From positions 372,001-436,000 of the forward strand of contig NZ_VZPV01000002.1 in assembly GCF_008801405.1 (NCBI RefSeq): a stretch of DNA of 64,000 nt, given 5' to 3'. A program made the position numbers and the translations under genes. Positions 32,727 to 41,489 of this stretch are shown in pieces; position 1 is the stretch's first letter; every line of letters starts with the position of its first letter. Source of the DNA: Ralstonia insidiosa (GTDB lineage: Bacteria; Pseudomonadota; Gammaproteobacteria; Burkholderiales; Burkholderiaceae). A model generated the notes under the pieces. It did not search any database, was not told where the DNA came from, and saw only the letters and a list, made by a program, of their open reading frames with translations.

Positions 32727-33226
32727 GCCTCCTGCGATGCATCCGGGGTAGTTGCGGGCACCGGCGGCGCAAAGCGCAACGACACGGCAATGCGGTTCCA
32801 CGCCTGGATATTGGCGATGGCGGCTGTCAGGAATGCCACTTCGGTCTTGGAGAAATGCTCGCGCACGGCATCGTACGCGTGGTCCTCCACACCGTGATCG
32901 ACCGGGCGCGCCAAAGCCGTCAACGCTTCCGTCCAGGCCAGCGCAGCGCGCTCGCGCGGGGTGAACACCGCCGGCGTGTCGCGCCACACGGCCACCAAGT
33001 CCAGCTTGGAAGATGCCACCCCAAGCTTGCGCGACAGGTTCAGGTGGAACTGCACGCAAAATGCGCAGCCGTTGATTTGTGAAGCGCGCACCTTGATGAG
33101 CTCGGTCAGCGGCTTTTCCAGCCCGGAGGCGTCCACCGCCTTGCTCAATGCTTGCAATGCGGCCGGCACACCAACGGCGGTGGCGACGAATTCTGTGTAG
33201 TCCATGCGAGGCGAGAGATCGTGCAT
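32723..33226 (-). CDS. AhpD-like carboxymuconolactone-decarboxylase-family protein
   Basis: A 167-residue protein of the alkylhydroperoxidase AhpD/CMD fold. The redox motif is C-A-F-C in Q-I-N-G-C-A-F-C-V-Q-F-H, with the conserved His three residues after the second Cys, as in AhpD-type proteins (C-x-x-C-x-x-x-H). Preceding text L-T-E-L-I-K-V-R-A-S also fits. Such proteins reduce peroxides or act as thiol-disulfide partners. It is the first gene of a three-gene operon and is divergent from a MarR regulator, with 88 bp between starts. Confidence 0.85.
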   Translation of the reverse strand: MHDLSPRMDYTEFVATAVGVPAALQALSKAVDASGLEKPLTELIKVRASQINGCAFCVQFHLNLSRKLGVASSKLDLVAVWRDTPAVFTPRERAALAWTEALTALARPVDHGVEDHAYDAVREHFSKTEVAFLTAAIANIQAWNRIAVSLRFAPPVPATTPDASQEA

Positions 33227-33287
33227 GTAGGGCTCCTGTTTTGTGCGCTGTCTGTGACGAAGTTGTCGGAGTGGTAATATCAGTGCA

Positions 33288-33302
33288 CGAACATCATATT
33301 CG
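33288..33302. promoter_or_regulatory. Candidate MarR operator between divergent genes
   Basis: CGAA-CATCATA-TTCG inverted repeat, 13 bp before the MarR start codon and within the only spacer between it and the AhpD-like operon. A good site for control in both directions. Confidence 0.4.
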
Positions 33303-33314
33303 AACTCTTACATT

Positions 33315-33827
33315 ATGAGCAAGCGCGCCCCTACCACCAACGCGGGCAACACGTTGGACACACCCTTCATTCCCGAGCCCGGTCAGGGCAAACGCGGTGA
33401 AGAGGGCTATCTTGGCTACCTGCTGCGCCAGGCCAGCGCGGCACACCGCCTGCGCATGGAGCGCGCCATGACGGACGTGGGTGTCACGTTGCCGCAGTTC
33501 CTGGTGCTGACCATGATCCGCGCCTACCCCGGCGTCTCGAACGCCGACCTCGCCCGCTTGGCCATGCTGACTCCGCAAACCGTGAGCGTGATCGTCGCCA
33601 ACCTGGAGCGCAGCGGCGCCATCACGCGCCGGCCGCATGCCGTGCACGGCCGCATCCAGCACATCGACGTGACGCCAGAAGGCGCAGCCCTGCTGGCCGC
33701 CTGCCGGAAGCGATCCGGCGGCATTGAACAGGAACTGCTCGAAGGCTTCACGCCCGAAGAAGAACAGGTCGTGCGGCGCTGGCTGGTGCACGCGGCCATG
33801 GTGGGCAGCGACAAAGCGGCAACCTAA
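33315..33827 (+). CDS. MarR-family transcriptional regulator
   Basis: A 170-residue regulator with a long N-terminal arm (about 30 residues, Pro/Gly rich) before the MarR fold. Helix-turn-helix: V-S-N-A-D-L-A-R-L-A-M-L-T-P-Q-T-V-S-V-I-V-A-N-L; wing: I-T-R-R-P-H-A-V-H-G-R-I-Q-H-I-D-V-T. The wing has H-G-R in place of the common D-x-R. It is divergent from the AhpD-like/GNAT/azoR operon, the usual layout for a MarR repressor that senses phenolic or oxidising compounds and opens that operon. Target inferred from position only. Confidence 0.85.
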   Translation: MSKRAPTTNAGNTLDTPFIPEPGQGKRGEEGYLGYLLRQASAAHRLRMERAMTDVGVTLPQFLVLTMIRAYPGVSNADLARLAMLTPQTVSVIVANLERSGAITRRPHAVHGRIQHIDVTPEGAALLAACRKRSGGIEQELLEGFTPEEEQVVRRWLVHAAMVGSDKAAT

Positions 33828-33884
33828 CGCCCTGCCTCTCAAACTTTTTTCGCCCTCATCCTTGACTTCAGGACGGTCGTCACT

Positions 33885-33918
33885 ATCATTCGATGTATCT
33901 TAAGATATATCGAATGAT
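33885..33918. promoter_or_regulatory. 34-bp near-perfect palindrome, probable PadR operator
   Basis: Two 17-base halves, ATCATTCGATGTATCTT and AAGATATATCGAATGAT, differ from exact symmetry at a single position pair. The site lies 20 bp before the PadR start codon chosen at 33938 and covers the ATG at 33893, which argues against that upstream start. Strong candidate for autorepression. Confidence 0.7.
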
Positions 33919-33937
33919 GTTCAGCAGGAGCGTGACG

Positions 33938-34618
33938 ATGCACGGATGGTTTGGACGCCACCACAAAATGTGGATGGAAAAGCATTTCATGATGATGGGC
34001 CGGCACGGCCACGGCCGCGGTGGTTTTGGCCGTGGGATGGGCGGTGTGGGTGGTTTTGGCGGCCCGGGCGGCTACGGCGAGGGCGATGACGACGGCGGCA
34101 GCCCCTGGCGCGGCCGGCGACTCAGCTCGGCCGACCTGCAGCTCGTGCTGCTGGCGCTGCTCAAAGGCAGCCCGCGTCACGGCTATGAGCTCATCAAGGC
34201 CGTAGAAGAACACTCGCTGGGTTTCTACACACCGAGCCCTGGCATGGTCTACCCGGCGCTGTCGTATCTGGAAGATCACGGCTTCGCCTCCGTCACGGCC
34301 GAGGGCAACAAAAAGCGCTACGGCATCACGCCCGAAGGCGAGGCTTGGCTGGCCGAACGCCAGCACAGCGCAGACGCCATCCTCGCGCAACTGCGCGCCA
34401 TGGGTGAACGCGTCAAACGCATGAACGAAGCCATGGCCTTCGACCGCGAAACCGACGGCTCGGCTGAATGGGCCGACACCGGCAACGACCCGCTGCGCAC
34501 CGCACGCTGGCGCCTGAAGTTCGCCATCATGGAAAAACGCTTCGCCTCGCGCGAAGAGCAACAACGCGTGGCAGACATCCTGCTACGCGCCCTCAAGGAA
34601 ATCACCGGGGAACGTTGA
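33938..34618 (+). CDS. PadR-family regulator with metal-binding-like His/Met-rich N-terminus (YqjI-like)
   Basis: A 226-residue regulator. Residues 1-30 are rich in His and Met (H-G-W-F-G-R-H-H-K-M, then H-G-H), followed by a Gly-rich linker to about 65 and a PadR winged helix: L-L-A-L-L-K-G-S-P-R-H-G-Y-E-L-I-K-A-V-E, then P-S-P-G-M-V-Y-P-A-L-S-Y-L-E. This layout matches E. coli YqjI, a nickel- and iron-responsive repressor of a ferric-siderophore reductase. Here too a siderophore-interacting protein gene follows. AGGAG seven bases before 33938 fixes this start; earlier ATGs lie in the operator palindrome. Confidence 0.82.
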   Translation: MHGWFGRHHKMWMEKHFMMMGRHGHGRGGFGRGMGGVGGFGGPGGYGEGDDDGGSPWRGRRLSSADLQLVLLALLKGSPRHGYELIKAVEEHSLGFYTPSPGMVYPALSYLEDHGFASVTAEGNKKRYGITPEGEAWLAERQHSADAILAQLRAMGERVKRMNEAMAFDRETDGSAEWADTGNDPLRTARWRLKFAIMEKRFASREEQQRVADILLRALKEITGER

Positions 34619-34734
34619 GCCGTGCAGCCTTGATCCGGGGTGGCCTACCGCCACCTGGATAACACCTGCGCAGCCATGTCTCCCTGCCTTTCCGCAGCCC
34701 AACTATGTTCGCCTTCTACCGCACACAAGGTCTC

Positions 34735-35529
34735 ATGTCGCAGCTGCTTAGCCCTCTCAAACCCGCCACGCGCCGTGTGCGCGTGCACGCCATCCACACG
34801 CTGTCGCCGCGTATGCGCCGTGTGGTTTTTACCGGTGTCTCGCCGACCGACCTTGCCGATCTGGCCGACATGTCGCCGGGCGCCGCAATCAAACTGATGT
34901 TTCCACTCAAGGCAAACGGCGCCGCCGATCGCACACTGGGCCGCGCCTACACCATCCGCCGCTACCACGCCGAGCGTGCCGAGCTGGAGGTTGACTTTGT
35001 CGTGCACGACGAGACACCCACCGCGCAACACGGCCCCGCCGCGCGTTGGCTGGAGCACGCCGCCCCGGGCGATGAAGTGGAGTTTGCCGGCCCCAAACGC
35101 GGCTTCCAGGCGGATCCCGCTGCACCGTGGACGTTGCTGGTGGGGGATGAAACCGCGCTGCCGGCCATCTTCGCCATTCTGGAGAGCCTGCCGGAGCGCA
35201 CGCCCGTACATGCCTTTATCGCCATCAGCGATGCCCGGGCGCGACTGCCACTCGAAGGTGCATTTGCAGGCCACCCGCGCAGTCACGACATCCACTGGAT
35301 CGAAGCGGACACGGCACACGCAGGCGCCATGGTGGTGGGTGCGCTGAGCGCGCAGACGCTGCCGACAGGCACACCGCAAGTCTTTCTGGCGGGCGAAGCG
35401 TCACTGCTCAAACAGGTGCGCACGCTGCTCGAAGACACCTGGGCGGTACCGCGTGACGCCATCGATGCCAAAGGCTACTGGACAGCCGGACTCACGCGCG
35501 AGCAACGCAAGGCGCAAGAGCGCCGCTAA
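34735..35529 (+). CDS. Siderophore-interacting FAD-binding ferric reductase (YqjH/ViuB-like)
   Basis: A 264-residue SIP-family flavoprotein that releases iron from ferric siderophores. N-terminal ferredoxin-reductase-like part with R-A-Y-T-I-R-R-Y (the FAD-binding R-x-Y-T-x-R motif) and V-D-F-V-V-H; C-terminal NAD(P)H-binding-like part with L-L-V-G-D-E-T-A-L-P-A-I-F and F-L-A-G-E-A-S. Ends K-G-Y-W-T-A-G, as typical of SIPs. AAGG eight bases before the ATG at 34735 supports it over the ATG at 34705. It follows the PadR gene by 116 bp in the same direction, so it may have its own promoter. Confidence 0.88.
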   Translation: MSQLLSPLKPATRRVRVHAIHTLSPRMRRVVFTGVSPTDLADLADMSPGAAIKLMFPLKANGAADRTLGRAYTIRRYHAERAELEVDFVVHDETPTAQHGPAARWLEHAAPGDEVEFAGPKRGFQADPAAPWTLLVGDETALPAIFAILESLPERTPVHAFIAISDARARLPLEGAFAGHPRSHDIHWIEADTAHAGAMVVGALSAQTLPTGTPQVFLAGEASLLKQVRTLLEDTWAVPRDAIDAKGYWTAGLTREQRKAQERR

Positions 35530-35560
35530 ACCCACCTGACGTTTTCGGGGGCCGGTGCGT

Positions 35561-35791
35561 TCACGCCGCGCCGCGCACCCAGTCACTCAGTACGCGCTGC
35601 CCATACAGCAGCGCGGCATCCATCGCTTCACGCGGTGAGCCGAACGTGCAACTCGGCAGCACGGGCTGCGAGCCCCTCAGCGACTGCCCCTCCGCGCTAC
35701 GGAAAACCACGTCGATACGGGCCTCCCAACCACGCTCGCCCACCGGGATCACGCGAGGGACGATCTCCACGTCTCCACAGATCTTGACCAC
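35561..35791 (-). CDS. Hypothetical protein, 76 residues
   Basis: A short soluble protein: V-E-I-V-P-R-V-I-P near the start, then I-D-V-V-F-R-S-A-E-G and S-P-R-E-A-M-D-A-A-L-L-Y-G-Q-R-V-L. The alternation of strand-like and final helix-like segments suggests a small alpha/beta fold. I do not recognise the family. GGAGG just upstream (minus strand) supports the start at 35791. Convergent with the SIP gene; divergent from the energy-taxis receptor, with a perfect FNR-type site between them. Confidence 0.5.
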   Translation of the reverse strand: MVKICGDVEIVPRVIPVGERGWEARIDVVFRSAEGQSLRGSQPVLPSCTFGSPREAMDAALLYGQRVLSDWVRGAA

Positions 35792-35893
35792 CGTGTTCCT
35801 CCCTCTTCGGCAGATGCGCCCGTTGCCTTCGATTTAGCAATGGCTATGCCCACGCCTGCCCGTTCTGGGCGACTGGAGGAACCACTCGCCGAT

Positions 35894-35907
35894 TTGATCT
35901 GGATCAA
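35894..35907. promoter_or_regulatory. Perfect FNR-type box (TTGAT-N4-ATCAA)
   Basis: TTGATCTGGATCAA matches the FNR consensus exactly. It is 124 bp before the Aer-like gene and 102 bp before the small minus-strand gene, in the 240-bp spacer between them. Confidence 0.65.
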
Positions 35908-36031
35908 GTCGCGTCACATTTCAGCCTTCTTCGCCCTTTAGCACCGCGCCAGGCGTGCCGTTGCAAAGGAGGACTCCCGCCCATTCCTGCTGATTTCCGC
36001 TTACCTGCGCGCCCATAAGGCGCGGCACATC

Positions 36032-37621
36032 ATGCGCACGAACCTCCCGGTCACCCAAGCCGAAACCGCACTCGCCCCCACCGATTACCTCATCTCCCGC
36101 ACCGATCTCAAAGGCCGCATCGTCTTCGCCAACCCGGCGTTCGTGCGCGTGAGCGGCTACTCGCACGAAGAGCTGATGGGCGCGCCGCACAACCTCGTAC
36201 GCCACCCCGACATGCCCGAGGCCGCCTTTGCGGACTTGTGGGCCACGCTGCAAGCCGGCAAGCCGTGGCGCGGCTTCGTCAAGAACCGCCGCAAGGACGG
36301 CGGCTTCTACTGGGTGCTCGCCAACGTCACGCCCGTGTTCCAGGGCAGCAACGTCGTCGGCTATACGTCCGTGCGCTCGATGGCCACGCCCTCGCAGATT
36401 GCACGCGCGCAACGCGCCTACGCCGCCATTAACGAAGGCGACACGTCGTACACCGTGCGCGCGGGACGCATCCTGCGCACAGGCTGGCGGCGCGCCGTCA
36501 ATCTGTTCCAGCACGACAGCCTGCGCGTCAAGGTCATCGGGCTGCAAAGCCTGATTGCCGTGGCCATCCTGATCGGCACGGTGTGGGCGCACATCGCATT
36601 GGAAGCAGCGGACCTGCACGACAAAACGTGGCTGGTACTCAGCCGAGACTGGCTGTGGCTGACCGGTGTGGGCTGCGCGGGGTTGGCGACGATGTCAGGC
36701 GTGCTGCTGGCGCGCACGCTGATCCGCCCGCTGGAAGAAGCGGCCACGCTGGCCACGCGCCTGGCCGCGGGTGACCTGACCACGGCCGTGGAAGTCCGCT
36801 CCAACGACGAGCTGGGCGAAGTGATGCGCGCCATGGGCACCATGCGCGCGAGCCTGTCGTCCATCGTGCGCGACATCCAGGATGGCGCCACCAACGTCGC
36901 GCACAGCACGCTGCAGATTTCCGCCGGCAACCATGACCTGTCGGCCCGCACCGAGCAGCAGGCCGCCGCGCTGGAAGAAACCGCGTCAAGCATGGAAGAG
37001 CTCACGTCCATGGTTGCGCAGAATGCCGATCACGCGCGCGAAGCCAGCACACTGGCCGAACAGGCATCCCACATCGCAGCCGACGGCGGGCAAGTCGTGC
37101 AGCGCGTCGTGCAGACCATGGACGCCATCCGCGCTGACAGCCAGCGCGTGACCGAGATCATCGCCACCATCGAAAGCATCGCCTTCCAGACCAACATCCT
37201 CGCGCTCAACGCCGCGGTGGAAGCCGCCCGTGCCGGCGAAGAAGGCCGCGGCTTTGCCGTCGTGGCCGGTGAGGTGCGCAGCCTCGCGCAACGCAGCGCG
37301 CAGGCTGCTGCCCAGAGCAAGGAGATCATTCGCGCGTCGGATCAATCCGTGCGCGATGGCGTGGCGCTGGTGCACCAGGCCGGCGCCACCATGACGCAGA
37401 TCGTGCAGTCCGTGCAGACCGTCACGCAGCTCATGTCGGAAATCTCGGCCAGCTCGCGCGAGCAAAGCAGCGGCATTGCGCAGATCAACGCCTCGGTCTC
37501 ACAGCTCGATGGGGTGACGCAGCAGAACGCCACGCTGGTGGAAGAAGCCGCAGCAGCAGCCTCGGTGCTGGCGCGGCAGTCGGAAGATCTGAAGCACGCG
37601 GTGGCGGTGTTCCGCGCGTGA
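36032..37621 (+). CDS. aer: Aer-like methyl-accepting energy/aerotaxis receptor
   Basis: A 529-residue chemoreceptor. A PAS domain occupies about residues 15-125 (T-D-L-K-G-R-I-V-F-A-N-P-A-F, then G-F-Y-W-V-L-A-N-V-T-P), lying N-terminal and cytoplasmic as in Aer, where it binds FAD. Two membrane segments follow (about 168-188 and 206-226), then HAMP with L-I-R-P-L-E-E-A and a signalling domain with the tip E-S-I-A-F-Q-T-N-I-L-A-L-N-A-A-V-E-A-A-R-A-G-E. There is no periplasmic ligand domain. The protein would steer cells by redox state. An exact FNR box in its upstream region suggests oxygen control. Confidence 0.88.
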   Translation: MRTNLPVTQAETALAPTDYLISRTDLKGRIVFANPAFVRVSGYSHEELMGAPHNLVRHPDMPEAAFADLWATLQAGKPWRGFVKNRRKDGGFYWVLANVTPVFQGSNVVGYTSVRSMATPSQIARAQRAYAAINEGDTSYTVRAGRILRTGWRRAVNLFQHDSLRVKVIGLQSLIAVAILIGTVWAHIALEAADLHDKTWLVLSRDWLWLTGVGCAGLATMSGVLLARTLIRPLEEAATLATRLAAGDLTTAVEVRSNDELGEVMRAMGTMRASLSSIVRDIQDGATNVAHSTLQISAGNHDLSARTEQQAAALEETASSMEELTSMVAQNADHAREASTLAEQASHIAADGGQVVQRVVQTMDAIRADSQRVTEIIATIESIAFQTNILALNAAVEAARAGEEGRGFAVVAGEVRSLAQRSAQAAAQSKEIIRASDQSVRDGVALVHQAGATMTQIVQSVQTVTQLMSEISASSREQSSGIAQINASVSQLDGVTQQNATLVEEAAAAASVLARQSEDLKHAVAVFRA

Positions 37622-37661
37622 CAGCAGGGCAGGCGCACCTTGCGTGCACCTGCCCCAGGCC

Positions 37662-40600
37662 CTAGATGGTAAAGCGCCCGTCGCGTTCCAGCAGCGCGGC
37701 CACGGCATCGGGCAGCAGTGGCTCGCTGAAGTAGTAACCCTGCAGCACGTCGCACTGGTGCGATGTGAGGAATACGGCCTGCGCAGCGTCTTCCACCCCT
37801 TCCGCGCACACCTTCACGCCCAGGTTGTGGGCCAGCACCACCACCGTCGTACAGATGGCGGCGTCATTGGAGTCGCGGTCAATGTCCTTGACGAAGGCGC
37901 GGTCGATCTTGATGAGGTCGATCGGCAGGCGCTTCAGATACGCCAGGCTCGAATACCCCGTACCGAAATCATCAATGGCGATACGCACGCCAAGCTGACG
38001 GATGGCGGTCAGGTCTTCGATGGTGCGCTCGGTACCTTCCATCAGCATCGACTCGGTCACTTCCAGCTCCAGGAAGCCCGAGCCGAGGCCGTATTGGCGC
38101 TGCAGCTTGAGCAGCGTCGGCAGCACGGTGCCGCGCTTGAACTGCAGCGGCGACACGTTCACGGCAATCGTCAGGTCGTCGGCCAAGCCGCGCGCATGCC
38201 AATCCGCGCGCTGCTGCGCTGCCTCGGCCAGCACCCAGTTGCCGATATCGACAATCAGCCCACTCTCTTCGGCCACCGGAATGAACGCTGCCGGCGGCAA
38301 CAGTCCGCGCGTCGGGTGAATCCAGCGGATCAGTGCTTCCAGCCCGCACACGCGGCCGGTCTGGGTGTCGATCTGCGGTTGATACAGCAGGCGGAACTGG
38401 CCCTGCTCCAGCGCGGCCCGGATCTGGTGCTCCAGGTTCAACCGGTACGACACGCCGATGTCCATCTCGGGCGCGAAGAACTCCAGCCGGTTGCGGCCGT
38501 TCTGCTTGGCGTAGTACATCGCCATCTCGGCATGACGGATGAGTGTGTCGGCATCCGAGCCGTGTGTGGGGTACTCCGCCACGCCAATGCTCGCCGTCAC
38601 GAACACTTCATGTCCTTCCACGCGGATGGCCTCGGCAAAGAGATCGAAGCCGAAATCGACGCCGTGCGAGCCGGCATGGGAGATGACCAGCGCAAACACG
38701 TCGCCGCCAAAGCGCGCCACAGTATCCACCGTATCGGCCGCGTCACGCAGGCGCTCGGCCACACGGCGCAGCACCTCGTCGCCCAGCAGATGCCCCAGGC
38801 TGTCGTTGATGACCTTGAAGCGGTCGATATTGACCAGCGCCACATAGAAGCGGCTGCGCTGGCGCGCGGCCATCTCCACCGACTGCTGCACACGGTCGGC
38901 CAGCAGCGTGCGATTGGGCAGACCGGTGAGCGGGTCGACCGTGGCGTGCTGCGCCAGGCGCGCGCGCGTCATCTCCTGCTCGGTCACATCGTCCTGGATG
39001 CCGACGTAGTGCGTGACCGCGCCCTTGGCATCGCGTACAGGCGAAAGCAGAAAGTTGTTCAGGAACGGGTGGCCATCCTTGCGGAAATTGCGCAGCAGTA
39101 CGCGAATCTCACTGGCATCCCGCAGGGCGGTGCGCACTTCGTTCAGCGCCGGCTGCCCCGGCTCGGAGGAATGCAGGAAGCGGCAGTTGCGGCCCAGCAC
39201 CTCATCGGCGCGGTAGCCGGTCATGCGCTCGAAGCCGGGGTTCACGTAGACCAGCGGCATGTCGGGCTGCTGCGCATCGGCCACGGCAATGCCCGATGGC
39301 ACGGACTCCACCACACGGCGCAGCAGGCGCAACTGTTCGTCGGACTCGCGGCGCTCGGTGATGTCCTGCATGGTGCCGAAGAGCGCCACGACCTCGTCAC
39401 GCTCGTTGCGTTCGATGTTGCCGCGCGAGAGCACCCACCGATGCTCGCCATCGCGTCGGATCATCTCCAGTTCCAGCGAATAGGGCTCGCCTTCGGTCAC
39501 GGCATGGCTGGCGGCTTCGCGCAGGCGGTTGAAGCTGTCGGCCGTGAAGAACTGCGATTGCTGCGCAAACGTGGGCGGCGCCCCCGCCGGCACACCGGTC
39601 AGCACGTACATGCCAGAAGACCACGTGGTGGAGTCCCGCAACACGTCCCAGCGCCAGCTGCCGAGTTGCGCGATCTGTTCGGCCACGCGCAGGTTGGCCT
39701 CGCTCGCGCGCAGTTCCTGCTCCATGGCCGAGCGCTGCGAGATATCGCTCACGCCACCGACCATGCGCACGGCCCGGCCATCATTGCCGCGATAGATGCT
39801 GGCGCGGATCTCTACCGTGCGCGTGGCGCGGTTGGCGTCGATGACACGGCACACGCTGTGCCAGCTACCCCGGTCTGAATGCAGCACCGCACGCAGCTGC
39901 TGGCCGAACGCATCCACATCGTCGGGATGCACGAACTGGTGGAAAGTCAGCGTGCGCGAGGTGCCGCCACCCATGCCGTCGTCCTCGCCGGGGCCCAGCA
40001 GCGCGTCGCTGCCCAGTAGCCGGTGCAGGCTGGCATTGGCCCAGGATTCTCCGGTGGCGATATCCCAGTCGAAAATCCAGTCGTTGGTGGCACGTGCCAC
40101 ACGTTGGAAACGCTCGGTCAGGCGATGGACAGTGGCGTCGTGCCGCTGGATGGCCGCGCGCATCTCGTTGAACGTGCGTTCGAGCAACGACAGCTCATCG
40201 CGCGTGGTGCCCTGCTCGACCACGCGCGCGGAGAAATCACCCGCAGCGTAGTGGCGCGCCGCATCCACCAGCGCATCGACGCGCGGCAGCACCAGCCGCC
40301 GCATCGCTATCTGAATCAGCGCCAGCAACAGCACGATCATCAACAGGATGGCACCGCCGCCGGCCAGCGCGATGTCACGCTGCTGGCGAATGATGTCGGT
40401 CGCGTCCACCCCTCGCACGATGCGCAGGCGCCCGGCGGCAGCATGCGGCACCACCATGGCGGCATAGGCACGCTTCACGCCATCGGTGTCGTCCACCAAC
40501 ATGGGGTCGCCCGGCTGCTGGCCAGCCATCGCCACGAGCGTTCCCTTTGCAATCGTGGGTGCCTGCCCGGGCGTCATCGTGGCGTTGATCGACAGCACGT

Positions 40601-41267
40601 TGCCGGACGCGTCGATCAGGTAGACCGGCGCACCCGGCATACCACCGGAGGCTGCCGCAATCAGGGCACTCTGCCGCACGGCCGCATAGGCCACGCCCCG
40701 GATGGCGCCGTCGACGGCCACCACCGGCCGCGCAGAAACGATCACGGCCTGGTTGGACGCCCTCCCAATGACGAAGGTCGACAGCGCCGGCTGACCGGTC
40801 GTCAGAACCTCGTGGACATATTCACGATCCGACACGTCGATACCGAGACTGGCCGGATCGGGCGTGCACACCAGCTTGCCGTGCGCGTCAATCACGCCGA
40901 GGTTGGAAAGCTCGTTCTGGTTATGGAAAACGCGGTTGACGAAGCGGCTGCATTCCTGCTGGTCCATGCGCAGGGCCGAATCGTCGGCCACCAGCACGGA
41001 GAGCAGCTCGTTGGCATTGGACAGCACCATCCCGACGCGCGCGGCGGCGGACTCGGTCTCGTGGGTCAGGCGCTGGGCAAGATGATCGTTGAGCCGGTCA
41101 CGGTAGAGCGCCACGCCGGCAATCGCCACAACAATGGCCGGCAAGGCGGCCACCGCAGCCAGTGCAAGCAAACGGCCGCGCAGCGTGGTGGGAAAAAAAG
41201 CGTGCTTCGGCACTTGAATGACCGGTAGAGCCTTGGTGTGGAGAGCGGATGCACTCTGCGGCTGCAC
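37662..41267 (-). CDS. PAS-GGDEF-EAL c-di-GMP phosphodiesterase candidate with degenerate GGDEF
   Basis: A 1201-residue membrane protein. An N-terminal membrane segment (about 27-50), a periplasmic sensor of Cache type to about 300, a second membrane segment (about 308-330), HAMP, then three PAS domains, GGDEF and EAL. The GGDEF site reads G-G-D-V-F near residue 853 and lacks the upstream R-x-x-D inhibitory site, so cyclase activity is unlikely. The EAL domain is intact (G-L-E-A-L-I-R-W near 975; D-D-F-G-T-G-Y-S-S-L; later I-D-R-A-F-V). Net role is probably c-di-GMP breakdown in response to an external signal. Divergent from a GGDEF protein. Confidence 0.87.
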   Translation of the reverse strand: MQPQSASALHTKALPVIQVPKHAFFPTTLRGRLLALAAVAALPAIVVAIAGVALYRDRLNDHLAQRLTHETESAAARVGMVLSNANELLSVLVADDSALRMDQQECSRFVNRVFHNQNELSNLGVIDAHGKLVCTPDPASLGIDVSDREYVHEVLTTGQPALSTFVIGRASNQAVIVSARPVVAVDGAIRGVAYAAVRQSALIAAASGGMPGAPVYLIDASGNVLSINATMTPGQAPTIAKGTLVAMAGQQPGDPMLVDDTDGVKRAYAAMVVPHAAAGRLRIVRGVDATDIIRQQRDIALAGGGAILLMIVLLLALIQIAMRRLVLPRVDALVDAARHYAAGDFSARVVEQGTTRDELSLLERTFNEMRAAIQRHDATVHRLTERFQRVARATNDWIFDWDIATGESWANASLHRLLGSDALLGPGEDDGMGGGTSRTLTFHQFVHPDDVDAFGQQLRAVLHSDRGSWHSVCRVIDANRATRTVEIRASIYRGNDGRAVRMVGGVSDISQRSAMEQELRASEANLRVAEQIAQLGSWRWDVLRDSTTWSSGMYVLTGVPAGAPPTFAQQSQFFTADSFNRLREAASHAVTEGEPYSLELEMIRRDGEHRWVLSRGNIERNERDEVVALFGTMQDITERRESDEQLRLLRRVVESVPSGIAVADAQQPDMPLVYVNPGFERMTGYRADEVLGRNCRFLHSSEPGQPALNEVRTALRDASEIRVLLRNFRKDGHPFLNNFLLSPVRDAKGAVTHYVGIQDDVTEQEMTRARLAQHATVDPLTGLPNRTLLADRVQQSVEMAARQRSRFYVALVNIDRFKVINDSLGHLLGDEVLRRVAERLRDAADTVDTVARFGGDVFALVISHAGSHGVDFGFDLFAEAIRVEGHEVFVTASIGVAEYPTHGSDADTLIRHAEMAMYYAKQNGRNRLEFFAPEMDIGVSYRLNLEHQIRAALEQGQFRLLYQPQIDTQTGRVCGLEALIRWIHPTRGLLPPAAFIPVAEESGLIVDIGNWVLAEAAQQRADWHARGLADDLTIAVNVSPLQFKRGTVLPTLLKLQRQYGLGSGFLELEVTESMLMEGTERTIEDLTAIRQLGVRIAIDDFGTGYSSLAYLKRLPIDLIKIDRAFVKDIDRDSNDAAICTTVVVLAHNLGVKVCAEGVEDAAQAVFLTSHQCDVLQGYYFSEPLLPDAVAALLERDGRFTI

Positions 41268-41489
41268 CTCAGTGACGGCACGACATGCGGCTCAGAGGCC
41301 GTACGCCAAGGCACACGATGCAGTTGCGGCATCGTGCCGGCTGACGGCTGACGCAGTGCGCAAGCATTTTGCTTGCAATTCCTATCGCACGCAACTTGTG
41401 GAAACTGTGTACGCAACTGTTGCAATCTAGGTAGCTTTGTTGACGTTTCGGGGTTTCCACGGGGCCGACTCGCTCTAAAATCCGGCCAC
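41268..41489. promoter_or_regulatory. Divergent promoter region of the two c-di-GMP genes
   Basis: 222 bp between divergent starts. A stretch around 41361-41435 is less GC-rich and includes TTGCTTGCAATT and TGTTGCAATCTAG, possible promoter elements. No exact operator was found. Confidence 0.35.

Noticed and set aside
37644..39878. Long plus-strand open frame (744 codons) opposite the GGDEF-EAL gene
   Set aside because: Antisense to a protein with clear PAS, GGDEF and EAL motifs; no motifs of its own.
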